Assembly (NCBI RefSeq): GCF_005519465.1
Contig: NZ_CP027859.1
Coordinates: forward strand, 1,364,001-1,428,000
Length of the DNA stretch: 64,000 bases
Source: Streptomyces clavuligerus
GTDB lineage: Bacteria > Actinomycetota > Actinomycetes > Streptomycetales > Streptomycetaceae
Direction of reading: 5' to 3'
Shown: positions 17,448 through 25,832 of the stretch, one piece after another
Layout: the number at the start of each line of letters is the position of its first letter
Position numbering within the stretch: the first letter of the stretch is position 1
Program-made: the position numbers and the translations under genes
The notes under the pieces: model-generated
What the model saw: the letters and a program-made list of their open reading frames with translations, nothing else
Told to the model about the DNA's origin: nothing
Database searches by the model: none

Positions 17448-17511
17448 TCGTTGGATCCGGCTCCCTCGTGAATCCGGCCTCATCGTTGAATCCGGCCCGA
17501 TCGTGAATCCC
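17448..17511 (+). repeat. Degenerate ~17.5-bp direct repeats in the HxlR leader
   Basis: Four imperfect copies of TCGTTGAATCCGGC with short variable tails stand between the operator and the regulator gene; alternate copies read TCGTTG and TCGTGA. Confidence 0.7.
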
Positions 17512-17529
17512 CACCCACCGGGAGCTGCC

Positions 17530-17988
17530 ATGTCGCCCCCCACCCGGCACGCGCCCGGCTCCGACTGGACCGACCCGGACTGCCCCGTCGCCCGCGCGCT
17601 CGACCTCGTCGGCGACAAATGGAGTCTTCTGGTCGTCCGTGACGCGATGGACGGGGCCCGGTCGTTCACCGAGTTTCAGCGACGCACCGGCATCGCCCGC
17701 AACATCCTCACCGACCGCCTCAGGAAACTCTCCGAACGCGGGCTCCTCACCCAGCGCACGGCCCCGACGGGCCGCCGCCAGGAGTATGTGCTCACCGATG
17801 CCGGACGGGACCTCTTCCCCGTCATCGTCACCCTGCGGCAGTGGGGCGAACGCAACGCCTTCGCCCCCGGGGAGCCCCGCTCCACCCTGGTCGACCAGCA
17901 CGGAACCCCCGTTCCCGACCTCACACCGACCGGCGGCGACGGCACCCCCCTCGACGCGGGCACCACGCGGGTGCGCCGGACGGGATAG
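17530..17988 (+). CDS. HxlR-family winged-helix regulator
   Basis: 152 residues from ATG at 17530 with GGGAG close upstream (a GTG at 17503 is less likely). Standard HxlR core: CPVARALDLVGDKWSLLVVRDAMDGARSF, FQRRTGIARNILTDRLRKLSERGL and the wing RRQEYVLTDAGRDL. There is a single cysteine near the N-terminus (DPDCPV), the position used for thiol or electrophile sensing in some family members. The C-terminal 40 residues are polar and disordered-looking. It is divergent from the MFS exporter and presumably represses it through the palindrome at 17391-17407. Confidence 0.88.
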   Translation: MSPPTRHAPGSDWTDPDCPVARALDLVGDKWSLLVVRDAMDGARSFTEFQRRTGIARNILTDRLRKLSERGLLTQRTAPTGRRQEYVLTDAGRDLFPVIVTLRQWGERNAFAPGEPRSTLVDQHGTPVPDLTPTGGDGTPLDAGTTRVRRTG

Positions 17989-18159
17989 GCGGCGGACCGG
18001 CCGCCGCGCGCGCCCTCACCAGCGCGTCCGCCCCCTTTCGCGGCCCCCGGCGGTTCTGTAGGTTCGGCGGCGATCACCGGAGCAACTGCCCCGCGGGTCA
18101 CTGTGTTCGCCCCCGTACCGCTGTTACCACCGGTTCACCCGTTCAGGAGAGGCAACACC

Positions 18160-19578
18160 ATGCGCAACCCCCTGCGAAGAACCCCCCACCGCCGACTGCG
18201 CACCACCGCGGCCGGAGCCCTCGCGACGGCGCTCGCCGCGCTGGGGCTCGTGGCTCTCCCCGGCCCCGCCGCCGCGACGACCGCACCGGCGCTCACCGTC
18301 CAGTACCGCACCGGCGTCACCGGTGCCACCGCCGGGCAGGCGGCGCCCTGGTTCACCGTCCGCAACACCGGTACCGCCCCGGTGCGGCTCGCGGACGTGA
18401 GACTCCGTTACTACTTCAGCTCCGACGCGCCGGACGCCTCCTACCGCTTCGCCTGCGACTGGGCCGTCCGCGGCTGCTCGAACCTCACCGGCGCGTTCGC
18501 GGCGCACACACCCGCGACGGCCACCGCCGACCGCTATCTGGAGATAGGCTTCACCGCTGCCGCGGGCACCCTCGCGCCCGGCGCGGACACCGGCGACATC
18601 CGGCTCCGGATGCACCGGAGCGACTGGAAGCCGCTGCGGCAGGGCGACGACCACTCCTTCAGCGCCGAGCGGACGACGTACGCCGACTGGGACCGGGTCA
18701 CCGCCCATCTCTCCGGCACCACCGTCTGGGGCTCCGTGCCCGGCGGCGGCCCGGTCGACCCGCCGCCCGCGCAGGCCCTCTTCGACGACTTCGCGTACAC
18801 CGCGCACGACGACCCCCGGCTCGCCGCCCGGGGCTGGGCGCTCCGGAGCTGGCCGGGCGGGCCCGGGGTGCCCGGCGCGGGCTGGTCGCCGCGGAACATC
18901 TCGTTCGGCACCGAGAACGGCGCCTCGGTGATGACCCTCAGGACCGAGACCGACGGCACCGCGGCAGGCACTCGGCAGGCCGAGATCCTGGCCACGTCCA
19001 TGAAGTTCCGCAAGGGCACCTACGCGGCCCGGGTGAAGTTCAGCGACGCCCCCGTGCACGGGCCCGACGGCGACCACGTCATCCAGACCTTCTTCGCCAT
19101 CAACGACCTGAAGGCGCCGATGGCGGACGACTACGCGGAGTACGACTTCGAGTACCTGCCCAACGGTGGATGGGGCGAGACGGGCAACACCCTCTTCGCC
19201 ACGTCCTGGGAGACATACGACTCGACCGGCGCGCAGCCGCCCGTGAACACGCACACCGCCGACCGGGCGGGCTACGCGGGCTGGCGCGACCTGGTGTTCA
19301 CCGTCGACGACACCGACGTCCGCTACTACGTCGACGGGCGGCTCTTCGCCACCCACGGCGCCGCCTATCTGCCGGAACGCCCGGTGCTGATCAGCTTCAA
19401 CCAGTGGCTGACGGATCTCGCGGGCCCGCCGGAGCGCACCCCCCGCGCCTATGAGCAGGGCGTCGACTACGTCCTGCATGTGAAGGACAAGGTCCTCACC
19501 CCGGCTCAGGTCGCCGAGCGGGTCGCCGCGTACCGGACGGCGGGCACGGCCTTCGAGGACACCGTCCCCGCGCTCTGA
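18160..19578 (+). CDS. Secreted CBM3-like plus GH16-type glycoside hydrolase
   Basis: 472 residues, ATG with AGGAGAGG. A signal peptide is clear: Arg-rich n-region, hydrophobic core (GALATALAALGLVALPG) and AAA cleavage site near residue 39. Residues ~42-185 resemble a family 3 carbohydrate-binding module (LTVQYRTG ... RLRYYFSSD ... RFACDWAVRGCSNLTGAF). After a short Pro linker (~200), residues 205-470 have the jelly-roll character of GH16/laminarinase-like enzymes, with the catalytic ExDxE-type motif in AEYDFEYLPNG. It probably acts outside the cell on a beta-glucan. It stands alone with no obvious tie to the biosynthetic genes on either side. Confidence 0.8.
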   Translation: MRNPLRRTPHRRLRTTAAGALATALAALGLVALPGPAAATTAPALTVQYRTGVTGATAGQAAPWFTVRNTGTAPVRLADVRLRYYFSSDAPDASYRFACDWAVRGCSNLTGAFAAHTPATATADRYLEIGFTAAAGTLAPGADTGDIRLRMHRSDWKPLRQGDDHSFSAERTTYADWDRVTAHLSGTTVWGSVPGGGPVDPPPAQALFDDFAYTAHDDPRLAARGWALRSWPGGPGVPGAGWSPRNISFGTENGASVMTLRTETDGTAAGTRQAEILATSMKFRKGTYAARVKFSDAPVHGPDGDHVIQTFFAINDLKAPMADDYAEYDFEYLPNGGWGETGNTLFATSWETYDSTGAQPPVNTHTADRAGYAGWRDLVFTVDDTDVRYYVDGRLFATHGAAYLPERPVLISFNQWLTDLAGPPERTPRAYEQGVDYVLHVKDKVLTPAQVAERVAAYRTAGTAFEDTVPAL

Positions 19579-19894
19579 CCCGTCCGTCCCCGTCCGGCCT
19601 GTTCCCGTCCGTCTTCGTCCGGTCTGCTCCCCTCCGTCTTCGTCCGGCCTGTTCCCGTCCATCCCCGTCCGGCTTGTTCCTTTCCATCCGCGTCCGGCCT
19701 GCTTTGGCCCGGTTGCTTCAGCCGGCAGACCTCTGCCATGGCCTGCCATGGCTCCCTGTCAGGACCGCTGTCCTGACGCGCGCCCACCGTCCCCGGCCAC
19801 CAGATTCCTGCTCTGGGACGGAGGGCGTCCCCCCTGGTGGAATCGGGACACCGGCAACGGCCGGACGAAACAGGGCCACGACGGAGGATCACCT
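19579..19894. other. Intergenic region ahead of the RiPP precursor
   Basis: Its first ~125 bases are the 24-bp repeat array. The rest contains a doubled TGCCATGGC (around 19735-19750), and must hold the precursor promoter. No gene seen. Confidence 0.6.
19580..19704 (+). repeat. Five degenerate ~24-bp direct repeats
   Basis: Units of the form CCGTCCGTCTTCGTCCGG plus a short (C/T)CTG(T/C)T tail follow the glycosidase stop codon directly. Low-complexity pyrimidine-rich DNA. Confidence 0.8.
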
Positions 19895-20065
19895 ATGAAC
19901 ACGGAAGACCTCATGGGCGGCTACGCCGCGTACACCAGCCCCAACGCGGCCGTTCAGGAGGCCGCCACCACCCACGCCGAGGCGTTCACCCCGACCATCA
20001 CCGTGACCCCGACGACCGAGGTCATCGTCAGCGTCGTCGTCTCGCTGCTCACACCGCACGTCTGA
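19895..20065 (+). CDS. Candidate class V lanthipeptide-type precursor peptide lacking cysteine
   Basis: 56 residues, ATG with GGAGG 7 bases upstream, ideal for high expression. The first ~31 residues are an acidic leader (MNTEDLMGGYAAYTS, then AAVQEAATTHAEAF), and the last ~25 are rich in Thr/Ser and valine (TPTITVTPTTEV, then VVVSLLTPHV). The GYxAYT element resembles what I recall of LxmA-type leaders; this is memory, not a search. Eleven Ser/Thr residues lie from T25 onward, but there is no cysteine, so a lanthionine ring cannot form within this peptide. A strong hairpin follows 46 bases after the stop. The K-Y-J modification genes of class V type lie 6 kb downstream. The alternative is an unrelated small protein. 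Confidence 0.62.
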   Translation: MNTEDLMGGYAAYTSPNAAVQEAATTHAEAFTPTITVTPTTEVIVSVVVSLLTPHV

Positions 20066-20110
20066 GCCGAGCCGGACCGGGCGGGAAACCGTTCGCCGGG
20101 CGTTCCATCG

Positions 20111-20140
20111 GGTCCCGGGCACCGACAGGTGCCCGGGACC
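20111..20140 (+). terminator. Terminator after the precursor gene
   Basis: A perfect 13-bp stem (GGTCCCGGGCACC / GGTGCCCGGGACC) with a GACA loop, followed by CTTTCC. It should give a short monocistronic precursor mRNA. Confidence 0.85.
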
Positions 20141-20464
20141 CTTTCCGTGCGCCCCCCTCGTGCCCCCTTGCGCCGGTATCTCCGCGCCCCTGTGCCCGGG
20201 TGCCTCCGCGTCCTTCGTCCGGATGGTCCGCGACCCTGAACTTCCCCTGAATCATGGCCTTATGTGACGGGGAACCTCTGTTCGCCTCTTTCATGATCAG
20301 TATGATGTGCGGGCAGTGGGTCGACGGGTGGCGGACGTCGGCGGAGAGCCCGGGGCGGGGTGGCCCCGGGCAGAACGGCGGGCCGGTCACGGCCGGAGGA
20401 CGGACGCGTGGCAGCGTCCTTCGTCCCGCCGGAGCGGTCCCCGAGCCACCCGGAGGAGGCGTAC

Positions 20465-20995
20465 GTGCGTGCAGGGAGACAGGCGCGGCGGATGTGGCGG
20501 CGCACCCGCCGACTGGCCGACACTCTGGAACTGCCCACTCCGTTCAGTGCGGAGGCCCTGATCACCGCCCTCGCCGAACGCCGGGGCAGACCCATCGAGA
20601 TCCTGACCGCCCCACTCCCCGCGCCCGTCCCCTGCGGGCTGCTGGTGGCCACCGACCGCGCCGACTACATCGTCTGCACGGCGCAGACGACCGAGCTGCA
20701 CCGCCAGCACATCCTGCTGCACGAGGCCGCCCATCTCCTCTGCGGACACGACCGGACCGCGCTCCCCGAGACCCCGGCCCTCCCGCTGCTCGTCCCCGGC
20801 CTCCCCGACGGGCTGGTCCGGCGCGTCCTCGGCCGCACCGGCCACAGCGAGCCCCAGGAACAGGAGGCCGAACTGCTCGCCTCGCTGATCCTGCGGCGGG
20901 CGCTGCGCGAGGCGGCCGGCCGGGCCGAGGACATCGCCGCCCAGGGCGGGGCCGGCGCCCTCATCGGCGCGCGGACCGCGGTGCCCCCGCGGTGA
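20465..20995 (+). CDS. ImmA/IrrE-type HExxH metalloprotease-like protein
   Basis: 176 residues from a GTG start with GGAGGAGG 5 bases upstream; longer in-frame starts are rejected. Basic N-terminus (RQARRMWRRTRRLADTLEL), then a zinc-protease core with ILLHEAAHLLCGH (HExxH plus the third His) and a downstream acidic region QEQEAELLASLILRR that may supply the third ligand. It belongs to the ImmA/IrrE group, which in actinomycetes is often encoded next to a MAB_1171c-type membrane protein and an XRE regulator. Here the first is coupled by GTGA and the second is 4 kb away. It could cleave a repressor; leader-peptide processing is an alternative guess given the precursor gene upstream. Confidence 0.75.
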   Translation: MRAGRQARRMWRRTRRLADTLELPTPFSAEALITALAERRGRPIEILTAPLPAPVPCGLLVATDRADYIVCTAQTTELHRQHILLHEAAHLLCGHDRTALPETPALPLLVPGLPDGLVRRVLGRTGHSEPQEQEAELLASLILRRALREAAGRAEDIAAQGGAGALIGARTAVPPR

Positions 20996-22200
20996 AGGCG
21001 CTCACCGGCTACCTCCCCGCCGTCGTCGCCCTCGGCGTCGGCTGGTACGAACTGCTGCTCGCCCGCGACCGCCGCCAGGAGCGCGCCGTACGGCTGCTCT
21101 GCCTCTTCGCCCTCTTCCTCGCGACCTCGATGGCCGTGCTCGCACCCGCGACCATGGACGCCGTGGACCGGGCGCTCCCCCGCCACTCCGAACTGGCCCA
21201 TCTGCTCGGCCGGGAGCTGGAGATGGCGGCGCTCGCGCTGCTCCCTGCGGTGGTGGGACGGCTCGCCCCGCGCGGCCCCTGGGAGGCCCGGCAACGGACC
21301 CACCTGGCGGTGTCCGCCGCCGTGCTGACGGCCGCACCGGTGCTGTTCCTCCTCTCCGGCGCCGATCTGACGGCCGGCCGGATCGTCGCGGACGGCCGCG
21401 GCGGATACGCCCTCGCCGGATTCGGCCTGCTCTTCGCGGCGTTCAGCCTCTGGTGTCTGTGGGGACTCGCCGCACGGGTCCACCGGCACGCGCGCACCCT
21501 GCCGCCGGGCCCCCTGCGCACCGGGCTGCGGCTGATCGTCGCCGGGGCCGCGACCGGCGCGCTCTGGGCCCTGTGGGGGCTGACCGGGGTCGCCAACGTC
21601 CTCCTCCACCAGGGGCAGGGCGCGGGCCAGGACCCCGTCGCGCTGCTGCTGGGCACGGCCTGTCTGCTGATCTCCGCGTCCGGGGTGACGGCGGCCCGCT
21701 GGGCGCCCGCGGCCTCGGCCGTACGGCGCTGGCGGCGCTGTGTGCGCGGCTACCGGGCGCTGGAGCCGCTGTGGTCGCCGCTGGCGGAGGCGGTGCCGAG
21801 GAACGCGCCGACGGCGCCGCCCGGGCGGGTCATGCTGCTCCGGGACGCCGAACTCGCCCTCTACCGCAGGGTGATCGAGATCCGCGACGGCTATCTGGAG
21901 CTGCGGCCCTATCTGCCGCCGGGCTTCGCGGACTGGGCGGAGGACGGCTTCCGCCGCCACCCGGTCGCCCCGCCGTCCGAGGCGGCGGCCACCGAGGCGG
22001 CGGCGGTCGGCGCGGCCCTGGAATACCTCCGCTCCGGCCGCCGCCCGTCCGCCCCCGGCACCGCCCCCTTCCTCCCGTCCGCCCCGGTCCCGGGCGCCAC
22101 GGTCGACGCGGAGGTGATCTGGCTGACCCAGGTCGCCCACGAGTTCGCCCGCTCCCCGGTGGTGGCGCATGTCCGGCGGGTGGCGGCGGAACGGGTCTGA
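20992..22200 (+). CDS. MAB_1171c-like integral membrane protein
   Basis: 402 residues; the GTG overlaps the protease stop (GTGA). Residues 1-235 contain about seven hydrophobic helices, starting with YLPAVVALGVGWYELLLARD. The C-terminal ~165 residues are cytoplasmic and soluble (YRALEPLWSPLAEAVPRNAP ... LYRRVIEIRDGYLELRPYLP). This two-part layout is that of the MAB_1171c family, annotated as putative transporters without proven function. The same pair (ImmA-like plus this protein) recurs across Streptomyces. It probably transmits a signal to, or anchors, the protease partner. Confidence 0.75.
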   Translation: MKALTGYLPAVVALGVGWYELLLARDRRQERAVRLLCLFALFLATSMAVLAPATMDAVDRALPRHSELAHLLGRELEMAALALLPAVVGRLAPRGPWEARQRTHLAVSAAVLTAAPVLFLLSGADLTAGRIVADGRGGYALAGFGLLFAAFSLWCLWGLAARVHRHARTLPPGPLRTGLRLIVAGAATGALWALWGLTGVANVLLHQGQGAGQDPVALLLGTACLLISASGVTAARWAPAASAVRRWRRCVRGYRALEPLWSPLAEAVPRNAPTAPPGRVMLLRDAELALYRRVIEIRDGYLELRPYLPPGFADWAEDGFRRHPVAPPSEAAATEAAAVGAALEYLRSGRRPSAPGTAPFLPSAPVPGATVDAEVIWLTQVAHEFARSPVVAHVRRVAAERV

Positions 22201-22401
22201 GGGGGCGGGGACGCGGGTGGCTGTGCCCAGTTGGGTGGGACGCCCGGTCCGGGGTGGGGCGGGGGTGCGCTCGGGGTCGCGGGGTGGGTGGTCGGGTATC
22301 GATTGCGGGGTGGGTGGTGTCTCGCTTGCGTAGGGGGTGACGGCCGCCGTGCGAATGGTCAAGGGTGGGTAAAGGGCTTGCTGGGGTGCAGGTCGGGGAG
22401 G

Positions 22402-22552
22402 GGTTTCCCCACGCGGGTGGGGGTGTTCCGGCCCTGCGCGAGCATGGCCGCGGCTCCGAGCAGTTTTCCCCACGCGGGTGGGGGTGTTCCGTAGCCCATC
22501 TGCGTGATCGTGGCCCCGATGTCGTTTTCCCCACGCGAGTGGGGCTGCTCCG
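22402..22552 (+). CRISPR. Three-repeat type I-E-like CRISPR array, no cas genes
   Basis: Three 29-bp repeats lie at 22402-22430, 22463-22491 and 22524-22552, with two 32-bp spacers (22431-22462 and 22492-22523). The repeats share TTTTCCCCACGCG and end in TTCCG or CTCCG, as in streptomycete type I-E repeats. The first differs from the second at one base; the third has three changes (GCGAGTGG, GGCTGCTCCG), typical of the old trailer end, so the leader is probably on the left. No cas gene is within the window. Confidence 0.85.
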
Positions 22553-22586
22553 GGGACCCGGGGCGGGCCCGCCCCCGGGTCCCCCC

Positions 22587-25115
22587 TCAAACCGCGTCGC
22601 GCCGCACCCCCGCCCCAGGCGACAACGACATCCCCGCCGTGGCGGCCCGGCGGTGTTCCGCCTCGTGGGCCCAGCGGGCGATGCCGACGCGGGAGGCGCA
22701 GCCCAGGCGGCGCATCACCTCGCGGATGTGGTTGACCACGGTCCACTCGGAGATCTCCAACTGGCGGGCGATCTGTTTGTTGCTCAGCCCGAGGGCGACC
22801 AACTGCGACACCTCGGTCTGCCGAGGGGTCAGTTCCTCGGTGGCGGCGGCGGTGGCGGGGGCGCGCCGCTCCAGGACGGCGGGCGCGGGCGGCCCGCCGT
22901 ACCCCGCGCGGGGGGCCTCCGGGGCGGCGGGGGCACCACCGTCCCGGCGGCGGGCGGCGAACGCGGTGACCAGGTCCAGCAGCGACAGCCCCGCTCCCTC
23001 GGCCAGCGCGGCCCGGAACGCCTCCTCGCCGAGCAGCCGCCGTACGGGCTCCTCACAGCGGGCCGTGGTGAACGGGGACTCGTCGGGGTCGTCCAGGAAC
23101 GCGGCCCGGGAGGCGTAGAAGCAGCCCAGGACCCGCGCGGTGGCCCGCGCCCGCCCGGTGGGCCCGGGGAGCAGCGGCCCGGCGAGCAGGGTGAGATGCG
23201 CGCCGAGCACGGCGGGCGCACCGAGCGAGCGCAGGCTCGCCAGGGCGCGGGCATGGCGGTCGGCCGCCTGCCGGGTCCGCCCCGCCGCCGCCGCGAACAG
23301 CGCCAGGTGCAGCAGCGCCGAGCCCGCGGCGAAGACATCGCCCCGCCGCAGGGCGCCGCAGAGCGTCTCCAGCGCGGTGTCCTCGCCGCGCCGGACCTCC
23401 CCGTACAGGAGATCCGCGAGCGCCGCCTCCAGCGCGACCCGGGCGGCGCCGTGCCGGTCCCCGTCCGCCGCGCGGCGCTCGGCCGCCCGGCGCAGTGACG
23501 CCGTCCCGTCCGCCGGGTCGGAGTGCACGGCGGCGAGACCGCGCAGCCGCAGCAGCCGCCCCCCGTCCGGCCCGGACGTATCCGCTCCGGCGGCCCCGTC
23601 GAGCAGCGGCCGGGCCGCCTCCGGGTGCCCGGCGAGCACGGTGGCCTCGGTGAGCAGCGACTGCGCCCGCCGACAGGGCCGGTGGGTCGCGGCCCGCCGG
23701 GCCAGCGGGTCGAGGACCCCGGCCCGGATCGCCGTCGGCCCGGTGGCGTACCAGTGGACGAGCAGATCCTCCGCGAGGTCGAGCGCCTCGTCCGGGTCCC
23801 CGTCCCCGTGGGTGAACAGGGTCTCCAGCGCCGCCCGCAGATTGGCCTCCTCGGCGCGGAACACGGTGATGCCCGCGCGCTGGTCGCCCTCCGCGATCTG
23901 GCGGGCCGCCGTGCGCGCGACCCGGGCGTAGTAACGGGCGTGGGCGAGCCGCGCCGTCTCCGCGCCGGGGTCGGGCGGCAGGGGGAGCGCCGTCAGCGGC
24001 ACCTGGAGCCGGGTCCGCACCGGTCCGTCGAGCTGTCCCGAGGGCTGGGCGGAGAGGGTGAGCAGCCCCTGGGCCAGCAGGGTGTGCAGGGCGGTGGCGA
24101 AGCCGGCCGTCCGGACGCCGGAGATCTCGCGCAGCGCCTCGGTGCCGAAGCCGTCCGCGAACACGGCGCAGCGCGCCAGCAGCCGTTGGGCCGAGCCGCC
24201 GTCCCCACTGTCCCCGCCGTCGTCCCCACCGCCCGCCCGGCCTCCGTCCGTCTCGGCGTCCGTCCCGGCCGACGGAACGCCGTACATCCGGAGCAGGTCG
24301 GTCAGCCGTCCCCCGTACGGTGCGCTGAGCGCGTTCCACACCGTCTCGGGCCCTTCCAGCGCGGCCATCCGGGCCGCGAGCCCGAGCGCGCCGGGGACCC
24401 CGCGCAGTTGCGCGCAGGTGCGGGCGATCGCCTGCTGGTTGCCGCCGTGGACGGCCGCCTCCGGGTTGAGCGTGCGCAGCCGGGCCAGATAGAGCTGTAC
24501 GGAGGGGACGGCCGCGAAGCCCTCGGGGTCGGCCGTCGAGCAGTCCCGGGGTAACCGCAGCCCGCGGACCGGGACGGAGACCAGCCCGGCGGCGGGCCGG
24601 TCGGCACGGGCGGTCGCGAGCACCACCACCCCTGCGGAACCGGCGGCGGCCAGCAGGTTCCGTTGGTCGACGGCGTCGGCCCCGTCGACGGTGAGCAGGG
24701 GCGCGGGGCCCTGCTCACCGCGGACGGCGGCGAGCGCGAGGGCCGCTTCCACGGCGGCGGACCCCGGGTCCCCTGTGGCCGTCGGCGGGACGACGGTGGC
24801 GGTGGCCGCCCCGGTCGCCCCTCGGTACGCGGCGGTGACCGCCGCGGCCAGCCGGGACTTCCCGACGCCGGGGGCGCCGTGCAGCAGGACGGCCGCCGGG
24901 GCGGGCCCGGGACGGGTCAGCAGGGAGAGCAGGTGCGCGATCTCCTCGTCCCGCCCGATGAGTTCCGCGGGGGAGGGGGACGAGAACGAGGAGGGGGGCG
25001 GGGTCGGGGTCGGGGGCGGTGACGGGGGCAGGGACGGGGACGGTACCGGGGCGTTCGGGAAGGGCAAGGGGTGCTCCGCAGAGTGGGACCCGGGCGGACG
25101 CCGCCGCGAGGGCAT
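22587..25115 (-). CDS. LAL-type (large ATP-binding LuxR) regulator with a TTA codon
   Basis: 842 residues. N-terminus is Pro/Ser-rich (residues 1-50), then a STAND/AAA-type ATPase with LIGRDEEIAHLL and Walker A GAPGVGKSR, a weaker Walker B (PLLTVDGADAVD), and a long helical, TPR-like mid-region. A C-terminal LuxR HTH reads ELTPRQTEVSQLVALGLSNKQIARQLEISEW (two consecutive motifs), placed near residue 770. Architecture and size match LAL pathway activators. One in-frame TTA codon (complement of 24552-24554) predicts bldA dependence. No convincing Shine-Dalgarno precedes the ATG, so a leaderless message is possible. It is divergent from the XRE gene and is the likely activator for the adjacent lanthipeptide-type genes. 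Confidence 0.85.
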   Translation of the reverse strand: MPSRRRPPGSHSAEHPLPFPNAPVPSPSLPPSPPPTPTPPPSSFSSPSPAELIGRDEEIAHLLSLLTRPGPAPAAVLLHGAPGVGKSRLAAAVTAAYRGATGAATATVVPPTATGDPGSAAVEAALALAAVRGEQGPAPLLTVDGADAVDQRNLLAAAGSAGVVVLATARADRPAAGLVSVPVRGLRLPRDCSTADPEGFAAVPSVQLYLARLRTLNPEAAVHGGNQQAIARTCAQLRGVPGALGLAARMAALEGPETVWNALSAPYGGRLTDLLRMYGVPSAGTDAETDGGRAGGGDDGGDSGDGGSAQRLLARCAVFADGFGTEALREISGVRTAGFATALHTLLAQGLLTLSAQPSGQLDGPVRTRLQVPLTALPLPPDPGAETARLAHARYYARVARTAARQIAEGDQRAGITVFRAEEANLRAALETLFTHGDGDPDEALDLAEDLLVHWYATGPTAIRAGVLDPLARRAATHRPCRRAQSLLTEATVLAGHPEAARPLLDGAAGADTSGPDGGRLLRLRGLAAVHSDPADGTASLRRAAERRAADGDRHGAARVALEAALADLLYGEVRRGEDTALETLCGALRRGDVFAAGSALLHLALFAAAAGRTRQAADRHARALASLRSLGAPAVLGAHLTLLAGPLLPGPTGRARATARVLGCFYASRAAFLDDPDESPFTTARCEEPVRRLLGEEAFRAALAEGAGLSLLDLVTAFAARRRDGGAPAAPEAPRAGYGGPPAPAVLERRAPATAAATEELTPRQTEVSQLVALGLSNKQIARQLEISEWTVVNHIREVMRRLGCASRVGIARWAHEAEHRRAATAGMSLSPGAGVRRDAV

Positions 25116-25248
25116 TAGCTGAAATGAATCAACCTCAACTGCTCATTTATCTTGGCTAATGTGCATGCTGGGCGACGGCGGCTCCTCTGTCAACTAAAAT
25201 GAAACCCGGGCCAGTTCATTCACATCGGCTGATCGGAAAGAGGTGGGC

Positions 25249-25692
25249 ATGGCCGACGACGACCGCGTGCCGTCGACGCTCTCCGGGAAGATCGAGGAGC
25301 TGTTCCGGGTCGTCCGCCGCCCCGACAACCAGCCCTACAGCAACGAGGAGGTCGCGGCGAGCTGCCGCCGCACCACGGGGGAGTCCTTCTCCGCCACCTA
25401 CCTCTGGCAGTTGCGCACCGGCCGCCGGGACAACCCGACCAAGCGCCATCTGGAGGCGCTGGCCCAGTTCTTCCAGGTCCCGCCCGCCTACTTCTTCGAC
25501 GACGCGCAGGGCGCCGACGTCTCCGCCCAGCTCGCCCTGATCGCCGCGCTGCGGGACGCCGGGGTGCGCAATGTGACCCTCCGGGCGGTCGGGCTCTCGC
25601 CCGAGTCGCTCGGGACCGTCACCGAGCTGATCGAGGTGATCGCCCGCCGGGAGCGCGCGGCGCGCCGGACCGACACCGCCGGGGACGGCTGA
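25249..25692 (+). CDS. XRE-family transcriptional regulator
   Basis: 147 residues, ATG preceded by AAAGAGG. N-terminal HTH of Cro/CI type covers residues ~10-85: TLSGKIEELFRVVRRP, SNEEVAASCRRTTGESFSATYLWQLRTGRRDNP as recognition region, then HLEALAQFFQVPPAYFF. The C-terminal half is helical (ALIAALRDAGVRNVTLRAVG). This is the common Streptomyces small XRE protein that often accompanies ImmA/MAB_1171c pairs, such as the one at 20465-22200. It is divergent from the LAL gene; the shared 133-base gap is AT-rich and contains ATTAGC/GCTAAT as distant inverted elements. It may control the K-Y-J operon beginning 140 bases further on. Confidence 0.85.
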   Translation: MADDDRVPSTLSGKIEELFRVVRRPDNQPYSNEEVAASCRRTTGESFSATYLWQLRTGRRDNPTKRHLEALAQFFQVPPAYFFDDAQGADVSAQLALIAALRDAGVRNVTLRAVGLSPESLGTVTELIEVIARRERAARRTDTAGDG

Positions 25693-25832
25693 GCCCCGGC
25701 CCTGTCAGCCTCCCCCCGCCGACGGGCCGCCCAGCCTGACAGAAACCTGCCGTACACCGGTTCCCGCCCGCGCTCAACCGGCGGACTCCTGCCACTGTCC
25801 GGCCCGGTCCGCCGCTGCCTAGCGTGACCGTC

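Noticed and set aside
20254..20991. In-frame extension upstream of the MAB_1171c-like gene
   Set aside because: It overlaps the ImmA/IrrE-type gene in another frame; the GTGA overlap defines the true start.
22231..22700. Short frames across the repeat region containing FPTRVG-like and TPPPAWGN-like peptides
   Set aside because: They are accidental translations of CRISPR repeats.
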